Source of the DNA: Fervidibacillus halotolerans
GTDB taxonomy: Bacteria > Bacillota > Bacilli > Bacillales > Caldibacillaceae
Assembly: GCF_026547205.1 (NCBI RefSeq)
Contig: NZ_CP106877.1
Coordinates: 636,001 to 700,000, forward strand
DNA length: 64,000 nucleotides
Reading direction: 5' to 3'
Made by a program: the position numbers and the translations under genes. This document shows positions 25,669-34,264 of this stretch, in pieces (within the stretch, counting starts at the first letter, position 1; every line of letters starts with the position of its first letter). The notes beneath the pieces are model-generated. The model was not told the origin of the DNA and did no database searches. It was given only the letters and a program-made list of their open reading frames with translations.

Positions 25669-26691
25669 ATGGGAATCATCGTAACGGGTTGTGCGGGTTT
25701 TATCGGGTTTCATTTAACGAAGCGTTTACTGAAAGATGGAAATTGGGTAATCGGCATCGATAATATGAATGATTATTATGATCCTTCTTTAAAGGAGAAA
25801 CGATTAGCTCAGCTTTTACCCTATGAAACATTCACTTTTTTTCAAATAGATCTAGAAAATAAAAAAGGTTTGGAAAACATATTCGATACATTTAAACCGG
25901 AAGTCGTCATTAATCTCGGAGCCCAAGCAGGTGTTCGGTACAGTTTGGAAAATCCACAAAGTTATATTGACTCCAATATGACCGGATTTTTAAATATTTT
26001 AGAAGAAAGTAAACGATTAAAAGTCAAACATTTGATTTATGCTTCCTCTAGTTCGGTATACGGATTGAATAAAAAGATGCCTTTTCGAACGAGTGATCGA
26101 GTTGACCATCCGATTAGTATCTATGCTGCAACGAAACGGGCGAATGAATTATTTGCCCACGCCTATAGTTATTTGTACAATTTGCCAACGACTGGACTTC
26201 GTTTTTTTACTGTTTATGGGCCGTGGGGAAGGCCGGACATGGCATTGTTCCGTTTTACAGAGGCAATCTTTCAAGGAGAGACAATCCAACTGTATAATTA
26301 TGGAAATATGAAAAGGGATTTTACTTACATCGATGATATTGTGGAAGCGATCGTACGATTGATTCCTCAAGCCCCAGTCGAAAGAAAAGAAAAGGAATTA
26401 TCAACTTCACAGGTCAGTGTCGTCCCATTCCGCTTATACAATATCGGTAATAATCAACCGGTGAAATTAATGGAATTGATTCATGCAATTGAAGAATATT
26501 TGGGTAAAAAAGCAATAATCCAATATTTGCCTTTGCAACCAGGGGATGTACCGGAAACATATGCGGATGTCGATGATTTGTATGAAACGATCGACTTCCG
26601 TCCCAAAACATCTGTCAAAGAAGGGGTTCGTAAATTTATCGACTGGTATTTGGAATTTAAAAGGGAGAAGAACATCGATCGTAACGACTAG
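25669..26691 (+). CDS. NAD-dependent sugar epimerase, UDP-glucuronate 4-epimerase-like
   Basis: The 340-residue extended SDR has the N-terminal NAD motif TGCAGFIGFHL and catalytic Y-x3-K in SIYAATKRANE preceded by the Ser of ASSSSVYG. Family residues NMNDYYDPSLKEKRL and FTVYGPWGRPDMA are typical of UDP-glucuronate/UDP-glucose 4-epimerases. It would convert the uronate made by the neighbouring dehydrogenase to its galacto form. TTGGAGG precedes the ATG. Plus-strand, 264 bases after the Thr-Pro coat gene, and followed by a terminator-type hairpin at 26847. Confidence 0.82.
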   Translation: MGIIVTGCAGFIGFHLTKRLLKDGNWVIGIDNMNDYYDPSLKEKRLAQLLPYETFTFFQIDLENKKGLENIFDTFKPEVVINLGAQAGVRYSLENPQSYIDSNMTGFLNILEESKRLKVKHLIYASSSSVYGLNKKMPFRTSDRVDHPISIYAATKRANELFAHAYSYLYNLPTTGLRFFTVYGPWGRPDMALFRFTEAIFQGETIQLYNYGNMKRDFTYIDDIVEAIVRLIPQAPVERKEKELSTSQVSVVPFRLYNIGNNQPVKLMELIHAIEEYLGKKAIIQYLPLQPGDVPETYADVDDLYETIDFRPKTSVKEGVRKFIDWYLEFKREKNIDRND

Positions 26692-26846
26692 TTGAATAGA
26701 CACACTTAATTAATTAAGAGATGGTTAATAAAATTACCGAATAAAAAATGAAAACGTGTAAACAAAAATTGATAAAATGAAACAAACGAAACATTGATTT
26801 CAAGAGAATGGGATGTAAAAAGGCAAATTCCAATAATTTATATATA

Positions 26847-26884
26847 GGGGAGAGCCGATTTTTTCGGCGCTCTTCCTTTTTTTG
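26847..26884 (+). terminator. rho-independent terminator
   Basis: GGAGAGC-CGA (26849-26858) pairs with TCG-GCGCTCTTCC (26864-26876) with one bulge, followed by TTTTTTTT. It closes the spore-surface locus on the plus strand. Confidence 0.75.
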
Positions 26885-27072
26885 GTTGGGAATAAAGAAA
26901 CATAGAAAAATTAAGAAACAAATTGTTATTTTTCGAAAACGTGTTATGATGAATAACAGGGCAATAAATTGCGATTTAGGACGTTTGTGAAGTACGGGAA
27001 GGAGCGGTTTTTGAAATGATTATTTGAACATTAATTTTTCAAAAAATTAATTATTTTCCCCAAAAGGGAGGG

Positions 27073-28011
27073 ATGATGTTGTTAGACGTGGTGAATTTAT
27101 CAAAGAGGTTTAAACATGTTCAAGCGGTGAAAGAAGTGAACATGCATATTCAACAGGGTGAAATTATCGGGTTACTCGGACCAAATGGGGCGGGTAAGTC
27201 GACAACCATTTCGATGATTTCCACTTTACTGAAACCGACTGGCGGAGATGTATATTTTAATGGTAAAAGTATTATTAAAGACCCGAAATCCATCCGTAGA
27301 AAATTAGGTGTCGTCCCACAGGAAATTGCTTTGTATCTTGATTTGACAGCGGAAGAAAACTTGCAATTTTTCGGTAAAATAAATGGAATAAAGGGTAAGA
27401 AATTAAAATCGCGAATTGAAGAAGTATTAGAATGGATTGGCTTAGCGGAACGAAGGAAAGATGTGGTAAAAAAATTTTCCGGTGGTATGAAAAGAAGGCT
27501 GAATATCGGTGTTGCTCTTTTACACGAGCCTGAAATCATTATTATGGATGAACCAACAGTCGGTATCGATCCCCAATCTCGGAATTATATTTTAGAAACG
27601 GTTAGACGGCTCAATCAACAGAAAGGCATGACTGTTTTGTACACGAGTCATTATATGGAGGAAGTCGAATATTTATGTGATCGAATTTACATAATGGATC
27701 AGGGGGAAGTTATCGCTTCTGGAACGAATGAAGAATTAAAGGACATCCTTTCATCAGAACAAACGATTACTATTCAAGTAGAGCGATTACATAAATCCTT
27801 TATCGATGCTCTAATTGCTGATTCTGCATTAAAGAAAGTTGATAACAGAGATAAAACGGTAACGGTTATTGCTCCAAAGAAATACCCTTTCTTCAAAAAA
27901 ATTACCGGTTATGCAGAACAAACAGAAACATCCCTCGTATCCGTGGAAGTAAAGGCACCGACTTTGGAGGATGTTTTTCTCCACTTAACGGGTCGTGCCT
28001 TAAGGGATTAA
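27073..28011 (+). CDS. ABC transporter ATP-binding protein (LnrL/YfiL-like)
   Basis: The 312-residue subunit has Walker A GPNGAGKST, signature FSGGMKRRLNIG, Walker B IIIMDEPTVGID, switch His in YTSHYMEEVEYL, and a 90-residue C-terminal extension typical of drug and antibiotic exporters. It heads a three-gene operon with two ABC-2 permeases, the arrangement of the linearmycin exporter LnrLMN of B. subtilis. AAAGGGAGGG ends right at ATG 27073, so ATG 27076 or TTG 27079 may be the true start. No cognate two-component system is adjacent. Confidence 0.88.
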   Translation: MMLLDVVNLSKRFKHVQAVKEVNMHIQQGEIIGLLGPNGAGKSTTISMISTLLKPTGGDVYFNGKSIIKDPKSIRRKLGVVPQEIALYLDLTAEENLQFFGKINGIKGKKLKSRIEEVLEWIGLAERRKDVVKKFSGGMKRRLNIGVALLHEPEIIIMDEPTVGIDPQSRNYILETVRRLNQQKGMTVLYTSHYMEEVEYLCDRIYIMDQGEVIASGTNEELKDILSSEQTITIQVERLHKSFIDALIADSALKKVDNRDKTVTVIAPKKYPFFKKITGYAEQTETSLVSVEVKAPTLEDVFLHLTGRALRD

Positions 28012-28021
28012 AAAGGAGGGG

Positions 28022-29290
28022 ATGGACATGATCGGACAATTTATAAAAAAGGATTTGTTGATGCTCATTCGAAATCGAAATGAACTCCTCATTTTATTAT
28101 TAATGCCCCTCGTATTAATTTCCATCCTCGGTTTCGCCTTAGGTGGTTTTATTAGTGGTGGAAATTCGACGTTTCATGCGAAGGTTGCCATTGTCGATTA
28201 TGGAAATGAACAAAGGGATATGGAAATATTCAAGGAACAGTTGCAGTCGTTGCCATTGGCTAGTGAAGCGAAAAATGAAATTGCTGAAGGGTTGGAAAAT
28301 TTTCGTCCGATACGAATATTAATCGATGAGATGTTCGGAAGTGAGGAGCTGAAGCAAATTATTCAACTAGAACAGGTTTCTCCTGAACAAGTGGATCGGA
28401 TAAAAAAGGAAGATGAATATTCAGCAATTATTGAAATCCCCGAGAAATTTACATATCACGTCTTTACTTCTGCTTTTCTAGGTGAAAAGAATGAAAAGGC
28501 AAAGCTATTATTATATAAAAATGAAGGACGTCAAATTTCGTCGCAAATCGTTGAGGAAGTATTAGAACAATTTCAAAGGCAATTATCTAATGTAACGGTG
28601 ATCGGAAAGAGCGGAATTGATCCGGAAGCGGTGGTTGAAACAGTTTCAGGATCGATTGAAACGGTATTAAAGAGGAAACCGATAAATTCCATTGCTTATT
28701 ATACGGTAGGAATGAATGTGTTTTTTATTATGTTTGTTGCTTCTACCATTAGTTCATTTGCGTACCGAGAAAAACGATTACAAGTGTTTAATCGGATTTT
28801 ATTAACGAATGTTTCTCGATGGTTTTATTTTTTCGGGATTGTTTTTTCAACAATTTTCATCGCTTTACTGCAACAAATTATCTTGTATGGCATATCGACA
28901 ATTGTTTTTCAAGTACGCTGGGAAAATGTTTTAGCATTTTTGGTTATCAATATGACTCTTAGTTTTGCAATCGGAGGATTTAGTGCGCTTCTTACATCAA
29001 TGAACTTCCGATTAGATTCTGAAAATGCATCTAATGTTTTCAACAGCATTATCGTGACGCTGTTCGCCCTTCTTGGAGGAAGTTTTTTACCGATTAGTAG
29101 TTTTTCACCAATGTTGAATTTGATAGGGAATTTGACTCCAAACGGTGCAGGCATGACAGCTTTATTAAAATTGCTGCAAGGATATGAATGGGGAGATATA
29201 TATATTTATGTCGTATATTTATTGGTGATTGGATTCGTCCTTTTAGCTGTGGCGGTAATGCTTTTTCCTAAGAGGAGGGCTGAAATATGA
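28022..29290 (+). CDS. ABC-2 permease (LnrM/YfiM-like)
   Basis: This 422-residue permease has one N-terminal transmembrane helix (residues about 20-45, ELLILLLMPLVLISILGFAL), a 190-residue extracytoplasmic domain and about five C-terminal helices from residue 230 (VGMNVFFIMFVASTISSFAY). The coupling sequence REKRLQVFNRILLTNVSRW follows. It starts 10 bases after the ATPase stop with AGGAGGGG as site, and overlaps the second permease by four bases. It likely forms a heterodimeric channel with the next gene product. Substrate unknown. Confidence 0.85.
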   Translation: MDMIGQFIKKDLLMLIRNRNELLILLLMPLVLISILGFALGGFISGGNSTFHAKVAIVDYGNEQRDMEIFKEQLQSLPLASEAKNEIAEGLENFRPIRILIDEMFGSEELKQIIQLEQVSPEQVDRIKKEDEYSAIIEIPEKFTYHVFTSAFLGEKNEKAKLLLYKNEGRQISSQIVEEVLEQFQRQLSNVTVIGKSGIDPEAVVETVSGSIETVLKRKPINSIAYYTVGMNVFFIMFVASTISSFAYREKRLQVFNRILLTNVSRWFYFFGIVFSTIFIALLQQIILYGISTIVFQVRWENVLAFLVINMTLSFAIGGFSALLTSMNFRLDSENASNVFNSIIVTLFALLGGSFLPISSFSPMLNLIGNLTPNGAGMTALLKLLQGYEWGDIYIYVVYLLVIGFVLLAVAVMLFPKRRAEI

Positions 29291-30396
29291 TTGCCATTTT
29301 ACAGACAAAATTTCGATTACTTTTGAAAAAACCGCTCATGTTTATTGGTATGACTGGAATGGGTTTATTATTTGCCTTCTTTCTAGGTATGGGACAGTAT
29401 TCAAAAATGATGGTACCCGTCTTTTCAAATATAGAGAATTTAGAAAAAACGGAGATTTGGGAACAACTACAGGAATCTGAATCCATTGCGTTCTACATTG
29501 TGTCTGAAAAAGAAGCGAAGCGGGCAGTTAGTGAAGGAAAAGTAGAGGCAGCCGTTTCCCTTTCAGAAGATTCATATGAAATATTCGTTGTCTCAGGAAC
29601 TCCGAATGTTCAGTTCATTCAGCATTATATTCATTCGATTTATTCGGATATTTTATTGAAAGAAAATATTCGAAAAGAATGGAAAAATGATGAAGATGGT
29701 GCAGAAGCTTTAATTAATCAACTTGAACAGGTGCGAGAGAATCCCTTATTTCAAATTCAAACAGGGACGTTTCAAATGGAAAATAGTTTTGTTTATGACA
29801 ATCGTTTACAGTCCCTTTTTGGCATGTCCCTTTTTTTCGTCATTTACACGATCGCTTTCAACGTGGTTCATATTTTACAAGAAAAAACGGAAAAAGTATG
29901 GGATCGAATGATTTTGTCACCCCTTCGGAAATGGGAAATGTATACGGGGAATTTGCTTTATAGTTTCCTAATTGGATACGTTCAAGTCGTATTGATCTTT
30001 ACCGTATTTAAATATTTAACGGGTGTAAATTTCTACGGCGGTTTTGGAAAAACACTCCTTCTTTTAATCCCGTATGTGTTTGCGATCATCGCCCTGTCGA
30101 TGTTTATCGTAAGTGTTGTGAAAAATATACAGCAATATAACGCAATTATACCATTCATTTCTGTAAGTATGGCGATGCTCGGGGGAGCCTATTGGCCATT
30201 AGAAATTGTTTCCTCACCGATTTTGTTGACATTATCGAAATTTGTACCGATTACATACGGAATGGAATCGTTGAAAGGAGCAACGGTTTACGGGGCATCT
30301 TTAAATGAATTGATTGAACCTGTCAGCATTCTTATACTCATGGGTGTCCTATTTATTAGTTTGGGTATCGGTTTGATCGAACGCCGAAGCGAATAA
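29287..30396 (+). CDS. ABC-2 permease (LnrN/YfiN-like)
   Basis: The second permease of the operon (369 residues) has the same topology: one helix near residues 17-36, a long outer segment, then helices from residue 175 (LFGMSLFFVIYTIAFNVVHIL). The cytoplasmic LQEKTEKVWDRMILSPLRKWEM is the ABC-2 coupling motif. It overlaps the previous gene by four bases, so expression is coupled. The stop is followed within 7 bases by a GTGGGTC hairpin repeat and then a shared terminator. Confidence 0.85.
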   Translation: MIAILQTKFRLLLKKPLMFIGMTGMGLLFAFFLGMGQYSKMMVPVFSNIENLEKTEIWEQLQESESIAFYIVSEKEAKRAVSEGKVEAAVSLSEDSYEIFVVSGTPNVQFIQHYIHSIYSDILLKENIRKEWKNDEDGAEALINQLEQVRENPLFQIQTGTFQMENSFVYDNRLQSLFGMSLFFVIYTIAFNVVHILQEKTEKVWDRMILSPLRKWEMYTGNLLYSFLIGYVQVVLIFTVFKYLTGVNFYGGFGKTLLLLIPYVFAIIALSMFIVSVVKNIQQYNAIIPFISVSMAMLGGAYWPLEIVSSPILLTLSKFVPITYGMESLKGATVYGASLNELIEPVSILILMGVLFISLGIGLIERRSE

Positions 30397-30402
30397 GCGA
30401 AG

Positions 30403-30435
30403 GTGGGTCGAGGTTCCGGTTCCTTTGGCCCACTT
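30403..30435 (+). repeat. GTGGGTC hairpin repeat, single copy
   Basis: GTGGGTCGAGG, loop TTCCGGTT, CCTTTGGCCCAC form a stem with G-T pairs and one bulge. It starts 7 bases after the permease stop codon. There is no T-run, so it is not a canonical terminator. Confidence 0.8.
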
Positions 30436-30446
30436 ATTTACGAAGA

Positions 30447-30473
30447 AAGGGGCTGTACTTTTGACAGCCCCTT
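30447..30473. terminator. bidirectional terminator between the ABC operon and the convergent dehydrogenase
   Basis: AAGGGGCTGT (30447-30456) is the exact complement of ACAGCCCCTT (30464-30473). T-runs are poor on both sides. Confidence 0.65.
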
Positions 30474-30479
30474 CGTATG

Positions 30480-31520
30480 TTAGTCGTTTGAAATAATGAC
30501 TTTCATCGCTTCGTTTTTCGATGCATTTTTAAATACTTCATACGCTTCTAAAATTTGGTCAAAGGTAAAACGATGGGTAATTAATTGCTCCGGTTGTAAT
30601 TTCTTTGAAGTGACGGTTTTTAATAACATTGGTGTCGTATTCGTGTTAACGAGCCCGGTTGTTAATGTAATGTTGGAGATCCATAATTTTTCAATATGGA
30701 ATTCGACTGGTTTTCCGTGAACACCGACGTTGGCTAAGAATCCACCTGGTTTTACAATTTCTTGGCAAATGTCGAAGGTCGCCGGAATTCCGACCGCTTC
30801 AATAGCCACATCGACTCCTTTTCCTTCGGTTAATTCCATAATTTTTTCAACTGCTTTTCCATCGCTACTATTGACCGTTTTCGTGGCGCCAAATTTACGG
30901 GACATTTCTAGCCGGTTGTCATCTAAGTCAACCATAATAATTTCCGCAGGAGAATAGAATTGGGCAGTTAAAAGAGCAGCCATTCCAACCGGTCCTGCAC
31001 CGATAATTGCAACCGTTTGTCCCGGTTGTACTTGTCCATTTAAAACACCAATTTCAAATCCCGTCGGCAAAATATCGCTTAACATAACGAGTGCTTCTTC
31101 ATCAGCACCTTCCGGAATATGATAGAGGCTATTGTCACCGTGGGGGATTCGAACATATTCAGCTTGCGTACCATCGATCAAATGGCCTAAAATCCAACCT
31201 CCGTCTTCGCAATGGGCATATAAACCTTTTTTACAATTTTCACATTTTCCGCAGGATGTAATACAGGAAATGAGTACTCGGTCACCTTTTTTGAAGTTTT
31301 TCACGCCATCACCGACTTCTTCGACAACTCCGACTCCTTCATGACCTAGAGTTCTGCCTTTCGTAACAGCGGGAACGTCACCGGATAAAATGTGGAGGTC
31401 GGTACCACAAATGGTCGTCTTCGTTATTCGGACGATCACATCCGTCGGTTTTTCAATTTTCGGGATCGGCTTTTCTACTACTTCTTTTTTTCCTGGTTCC
31501 ACAAACGTTAGTGCTTTCAT
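30480..31520 (-). CDS. zinc-dependent alcohol dehydrogenase
   Basis: A 346-residue medium-chain dehydrogenase. The catalytic zinc site is ICGTDLHIL and LGHEGVGVVEEVGDGV; the structural zinc site is the four Cys in CGKCENCKKGLYAHC. The NAD(P) site is VAIIGAGPVGMAALL. D-rich VDLDDNR after beta-2 suggests NAD preference. Substrate is not determined by sequence; close families include secondary-alcohol, butanediol/threonine-type dehydrogenases. GGAGGAG precedes the ATG. Monocistronic. Confidence 0.88.
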   Translation of the reverse strand: MKALTFVEPGKKEVVEKPIPKIEKPTDVIVRITKTTICGTDLHILSGDVPAVTKGRTLGHEGVGVVEEVGDGVKNFKKGDRVLISCITSCGKCENCKKGLYAHCEDGGWILGHLIDGTQAEYVRIPHGDNSLYHIPEGADEEALVMLSDILPTGFEIGVLNGQVQPGQTVAIIGAGPVGMAALLTAQFYSPAEIIMVDLDDNRLEMSRKFGATKTVNSSDGKAVEKIMELTEGKGVDVAIEAVGIPATFDICQEIVKPGGFLANVGVHGKPVEFHIEKLWISNITLTTGLVNTNTTPMLLKTVTSKKLQPEQLITHRFTFDQILEAYEVFKNASKNEAMKVIISND

Positions 31521-31946
31521 TTGCTCATCTCCTCCATAATTAAATATTTAACTGATTATAAAAATCAGTAGATCACAGAAAGAGTAAGGAAAAATTTTTA
31601 AAATAGATTTTGTAATCGCTTTAATAATAGGTAAACACTGTTATAGTGTGAAACCGCTTTCTTCCATACTTATAGATTTTATGTTTGTAACGGGTTTTAT
31701 AGTAATAAGGAAATAAATCAACTAACCATTGAAAGATGAATGGAAAAACATAGTAGGGATTGATGAAGGTTTACTTTAAACTAGGAAGATGATTTAAGAA
31801 TTCGTAATTTCTAAAATAAAGTATACTGGAAGAGAAATGTAAAATCAATATATATGTGAAAAATTTCACAATAAAAATTTCGACATTTTTCGACTTTCAT
31901 ACGACAAAAGCTTATTTATATGTTAAAAAAGGAGATATATTCACAT
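31521..31946. other. AT-rich intergenic region
   Basis: Upstream of the dehydrogenase; it should contain its promoter. No open frame with start signals, repeat or RNA gene was recognised in this stretch. Confidence 0.35.
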
Positions 31947-32149
31947 TTGAAGAACTTAGTTTTGAATTTGCATTTTTTTACAAACGGAATTCGTTATGGG
32001 TTGTTTAGTAATGATTGGAAAGAAGTGGATAAAAAAGAACCGACGTAATTGTCGAGTTCTTAAAAGAGGATGAAGATGAAGGACTTTTCTATTATTTTTT
32101 CGTTATTACTAGACGGGAAGACGATAAACTACAGAAACTATTAACCTAA
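31947..32149 (+). pseudogene. frameshifted small gene, unknown family
   Basis: AAAGGAGA at 31927-31934 precedes a TTG at 31947. The frame reads MKNLVLNLHFFTNGIRYGLF and on to DWKEVDKKEPT, and stops at 32046 after 33 codons. A shifted frame beginning at 32048 continues naturally (IVEFLKEDEDEGLFYYFFVI and on) to a TAA at 32147. A single indel near 32045 would join them into one protein of about 66 residues. The tail overlaps the end of the convergent amidotransferase gene by four bases. Confidence 0.4.
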
Positions 32150-32889
32150 CTCAATTTGTTAATGTACGCCATTTTCATAAAATTGTCGAGAATGATTGCA
32201 TTGTTCGGATACAGTTTTAAAGAACGGGCGATTTGGGAAGTATCGATTTGGAATTGATTTTGAAATTGATCATTGTAATATTCAAGCAATGTTTCAAATT
32301 CTTGACCGGTAAATTCAGGATGAAATTGGGTACCGAAACAACCGAGATCTTGATTTTCAAAAGCGTTGATAAACTGCATCCCTTCTTTTTTCACTTCGGA
32401 CAAAAGGAAAAGGGAATCATTTTGAATTTGGTTGTAATGGAAAGCGTATGCATAAAAATGATCCGCCACGTTTTCAAACAAAGGAGAAGGATGGCAAAGG
32501 GTAACCGGTTTTTCACCAATTTGGGGTTCATGTAAAAATTTCACAGACCCCGGTTGAATCACTTCACTAATAAGTTGTGCACCAAAACAAATGCCAAACA
32601 GGAATGTTTTTTCGCAAACCGGTTTTTGTTTATTGCTTTCGATGATTTTTCCTATAAATTTTTTCGTTTCGATTAACCACTTTTCTTGTGCAAAAACTTC
32701 CGTCATGCCTCCGGAAATGATGATCGGTTTCCCATTCGGAATCGATTGAAGTTCCCTGTACTGTTCCTTTAGCGGAATGACCTTCGTCGAATATCCAAAT
32801 GTCTGTAACCGGTCAACGATTGGCTTTGCATATCCTTCCTTTCGATGATTTATATATCCAGTCGATTCCAATACGTATACGTCAAACAT
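32146..32889 (-). CDS. class I glutamine amidotransferase-like protein
   Basis: The 247-residue cytosolic protein has the nucleophile elbow GICFGAQ with the catalytic Cys and the FHPEF motif with catalytic His and Glu, as in GuaA/PuuD-type class I GATase domains. ISGGMTEVF replaces the usual oxyanion PGG. No synthetase domain is fused, so the acceptor is unknown; stand-alone members include gamma-glutamyl hydrolases and biosynthetic subunits. AGGAGG lies before the ATG. Neighbours give no pathway hint. Confidence 0.8.
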   Translation of the reverse strand: MFDVYVLESTGYINHRKEGYAKPIVDRLQTFGYSTKVIPLKEQYRELQSIPNGKPIIISGGMTEVFAQEKWLIETKKFIGKIIESNKQKPVCEKTFLFGICFGAQLISEVIQPGSVKFLHEPQIGEKPVTLCHPSPLFENVADHFYAYAFHYNQIQNDSLFLLSEVKKEGMQFINAFENQDLGCFGTQFHPEFTGQEFETLLEYYNDQFQNQFQIDTSQIARSLKLYPNNAIILDNFMKMAYINKLS

Positions 32890-32952
32890 CGGTTTCCTCC
32901 TAAATATCGTTAAATATGTCTTTTTATACTGTATTGAAATTGAAAGGGGAGA

Positions 32953-33684
32953 TCAAACCAAGTTTGACGTGTCAATGGGAACTATACATCGGTATCGTTT
33001 TACTAATGATATGTTTCCGATTACCGAACAATATAGCCAAATCAACGAAAAAGATGGATTCCAACATAATCCAAAACGAATGGAATCCCTCTTATAATAT
33101 TCATAGATTCCGAAAAGAAACGGAGCTTGAATAGCAACAAGATTAATCATGAAATTATTATTCAATATTGCCTTTGGATTGATTGTACGTAAAATAAAGA
33201 TACAAATTATCGATACTATCAAATAATCAGAAAAGGTTCGGACAAACCGAATGGCCGTTAGTAAGTGAAAACGAAACAAATTGGTTACGGGCAGCTCATT
33301 TTTTTTCGAAATTGAATGATTTTGTTTTGAAATTAGGAAAAATTGGAAAGAAATCCGATCTAATAAATAAAGGAATAGCCAAATTAAGCAAATGAATAGA
33401 AAAATGAGAGCAAAAACGAATATCCATCGATTTTGAATGTCAATAAAAATCCAAGAAAAATATTCGGAAAACAAAAGGATTCTAACTACTTGAACCAATA
33501 TGTATACGTAGATGAAAGAAAGGTTCCACCTGTTTCCTTTGTCTGTAATGAATGCTGAAGAAACGAATAGGAAGATATTAAAAAACTTCCCAACAATTAT
33601 CCCAAACAATACTGATGATAAAAAATAGAAAATACCTTTGACAAATGAAATGTCCATACTAATCCAAAATGTGAGCGAGTACAT
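32953..33684 (-). pseudogene. multi-pass membrane protein, probably N-terminally broken
   Basis: The frame encodes about six hydrophobic helices (FVKGIFYFLSSVLFGIIVGK, FVFALIFLFICLIWLFLYLL and others), with no recognised family. The ATG at 33684 has no ribosome binding site. The same frame continues upstream with plausible coding sequence (ENPINGLKSSELFLSLERK, then ILSILIIPY) as far as a TGA at 33787-33789, and beyond that with LNKAPNTMVPWI. The gene therefore seems to have lost its start or gained a stop; an ABC-2-like permease is one possibility. Expression is doubtful. Confidence 0.4.
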
Positions 33685-33889
33685 AATATATGGAATAATG
33701 AGGATACTTAAAATCTTTCGTTCTAATGAAAGAAATAATTCGCTAGATTTTAACCCATTTATTGGGTTTTCAATATTCTTTGTTTCTCAAATCCAAGGTA
33801 CCATTGTGTTTGGTGCTTTATTGAGTATAGGAACTGCTTATATTTATTATAATCTTATAACAAAAACCTTCTATATACCAAAATCATGA

Positions 33890-34264
33890 TAAATCCTCCT
33901 AGAATAGACGAATTAATATTTATAATAAACTGAAAAATCAATTTATAAATATAATACTATAAAATTCGGAAAGTAAAATCAAAACATCCGTATTTATCCA
34001 TTATTTCTTTATTCTTCTAAAGTTATAAAATATTACCTATTACAATTATGGTGGAATACATTTTATAAGAGGATGAATCGATTGAACTAAACCTAATTAA
34101 CTCTCATATAGAAATCACTATTGGTTATTAGAAAACAGAAATAGTTCCTAAACTTTATCTTTGGAAAAATAGATTATCTAAATCCAACTGTTTTTTATAT
34201 AAAAATGATTGTTTTTTATTTTTATTAGGGTATAAAATGGTAAATAAGAAAGGGAGGGATTATT
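33890..34264. other. AT-rich intergenic region before pepF
   Basis: No gene recognised; very AT-rich and probably holding the pepF promoter. AAAGGGAGGG at 34250-34259 is the pepF ribosome binding site. Confidence 0.35.

Noticed and set aside
33638-33889. Plus-strand 83-codon membrane-like frame
   Set aside because: The complementary frame continues the minus-strand membrane gene; no ribosome binding site on the plus strand.
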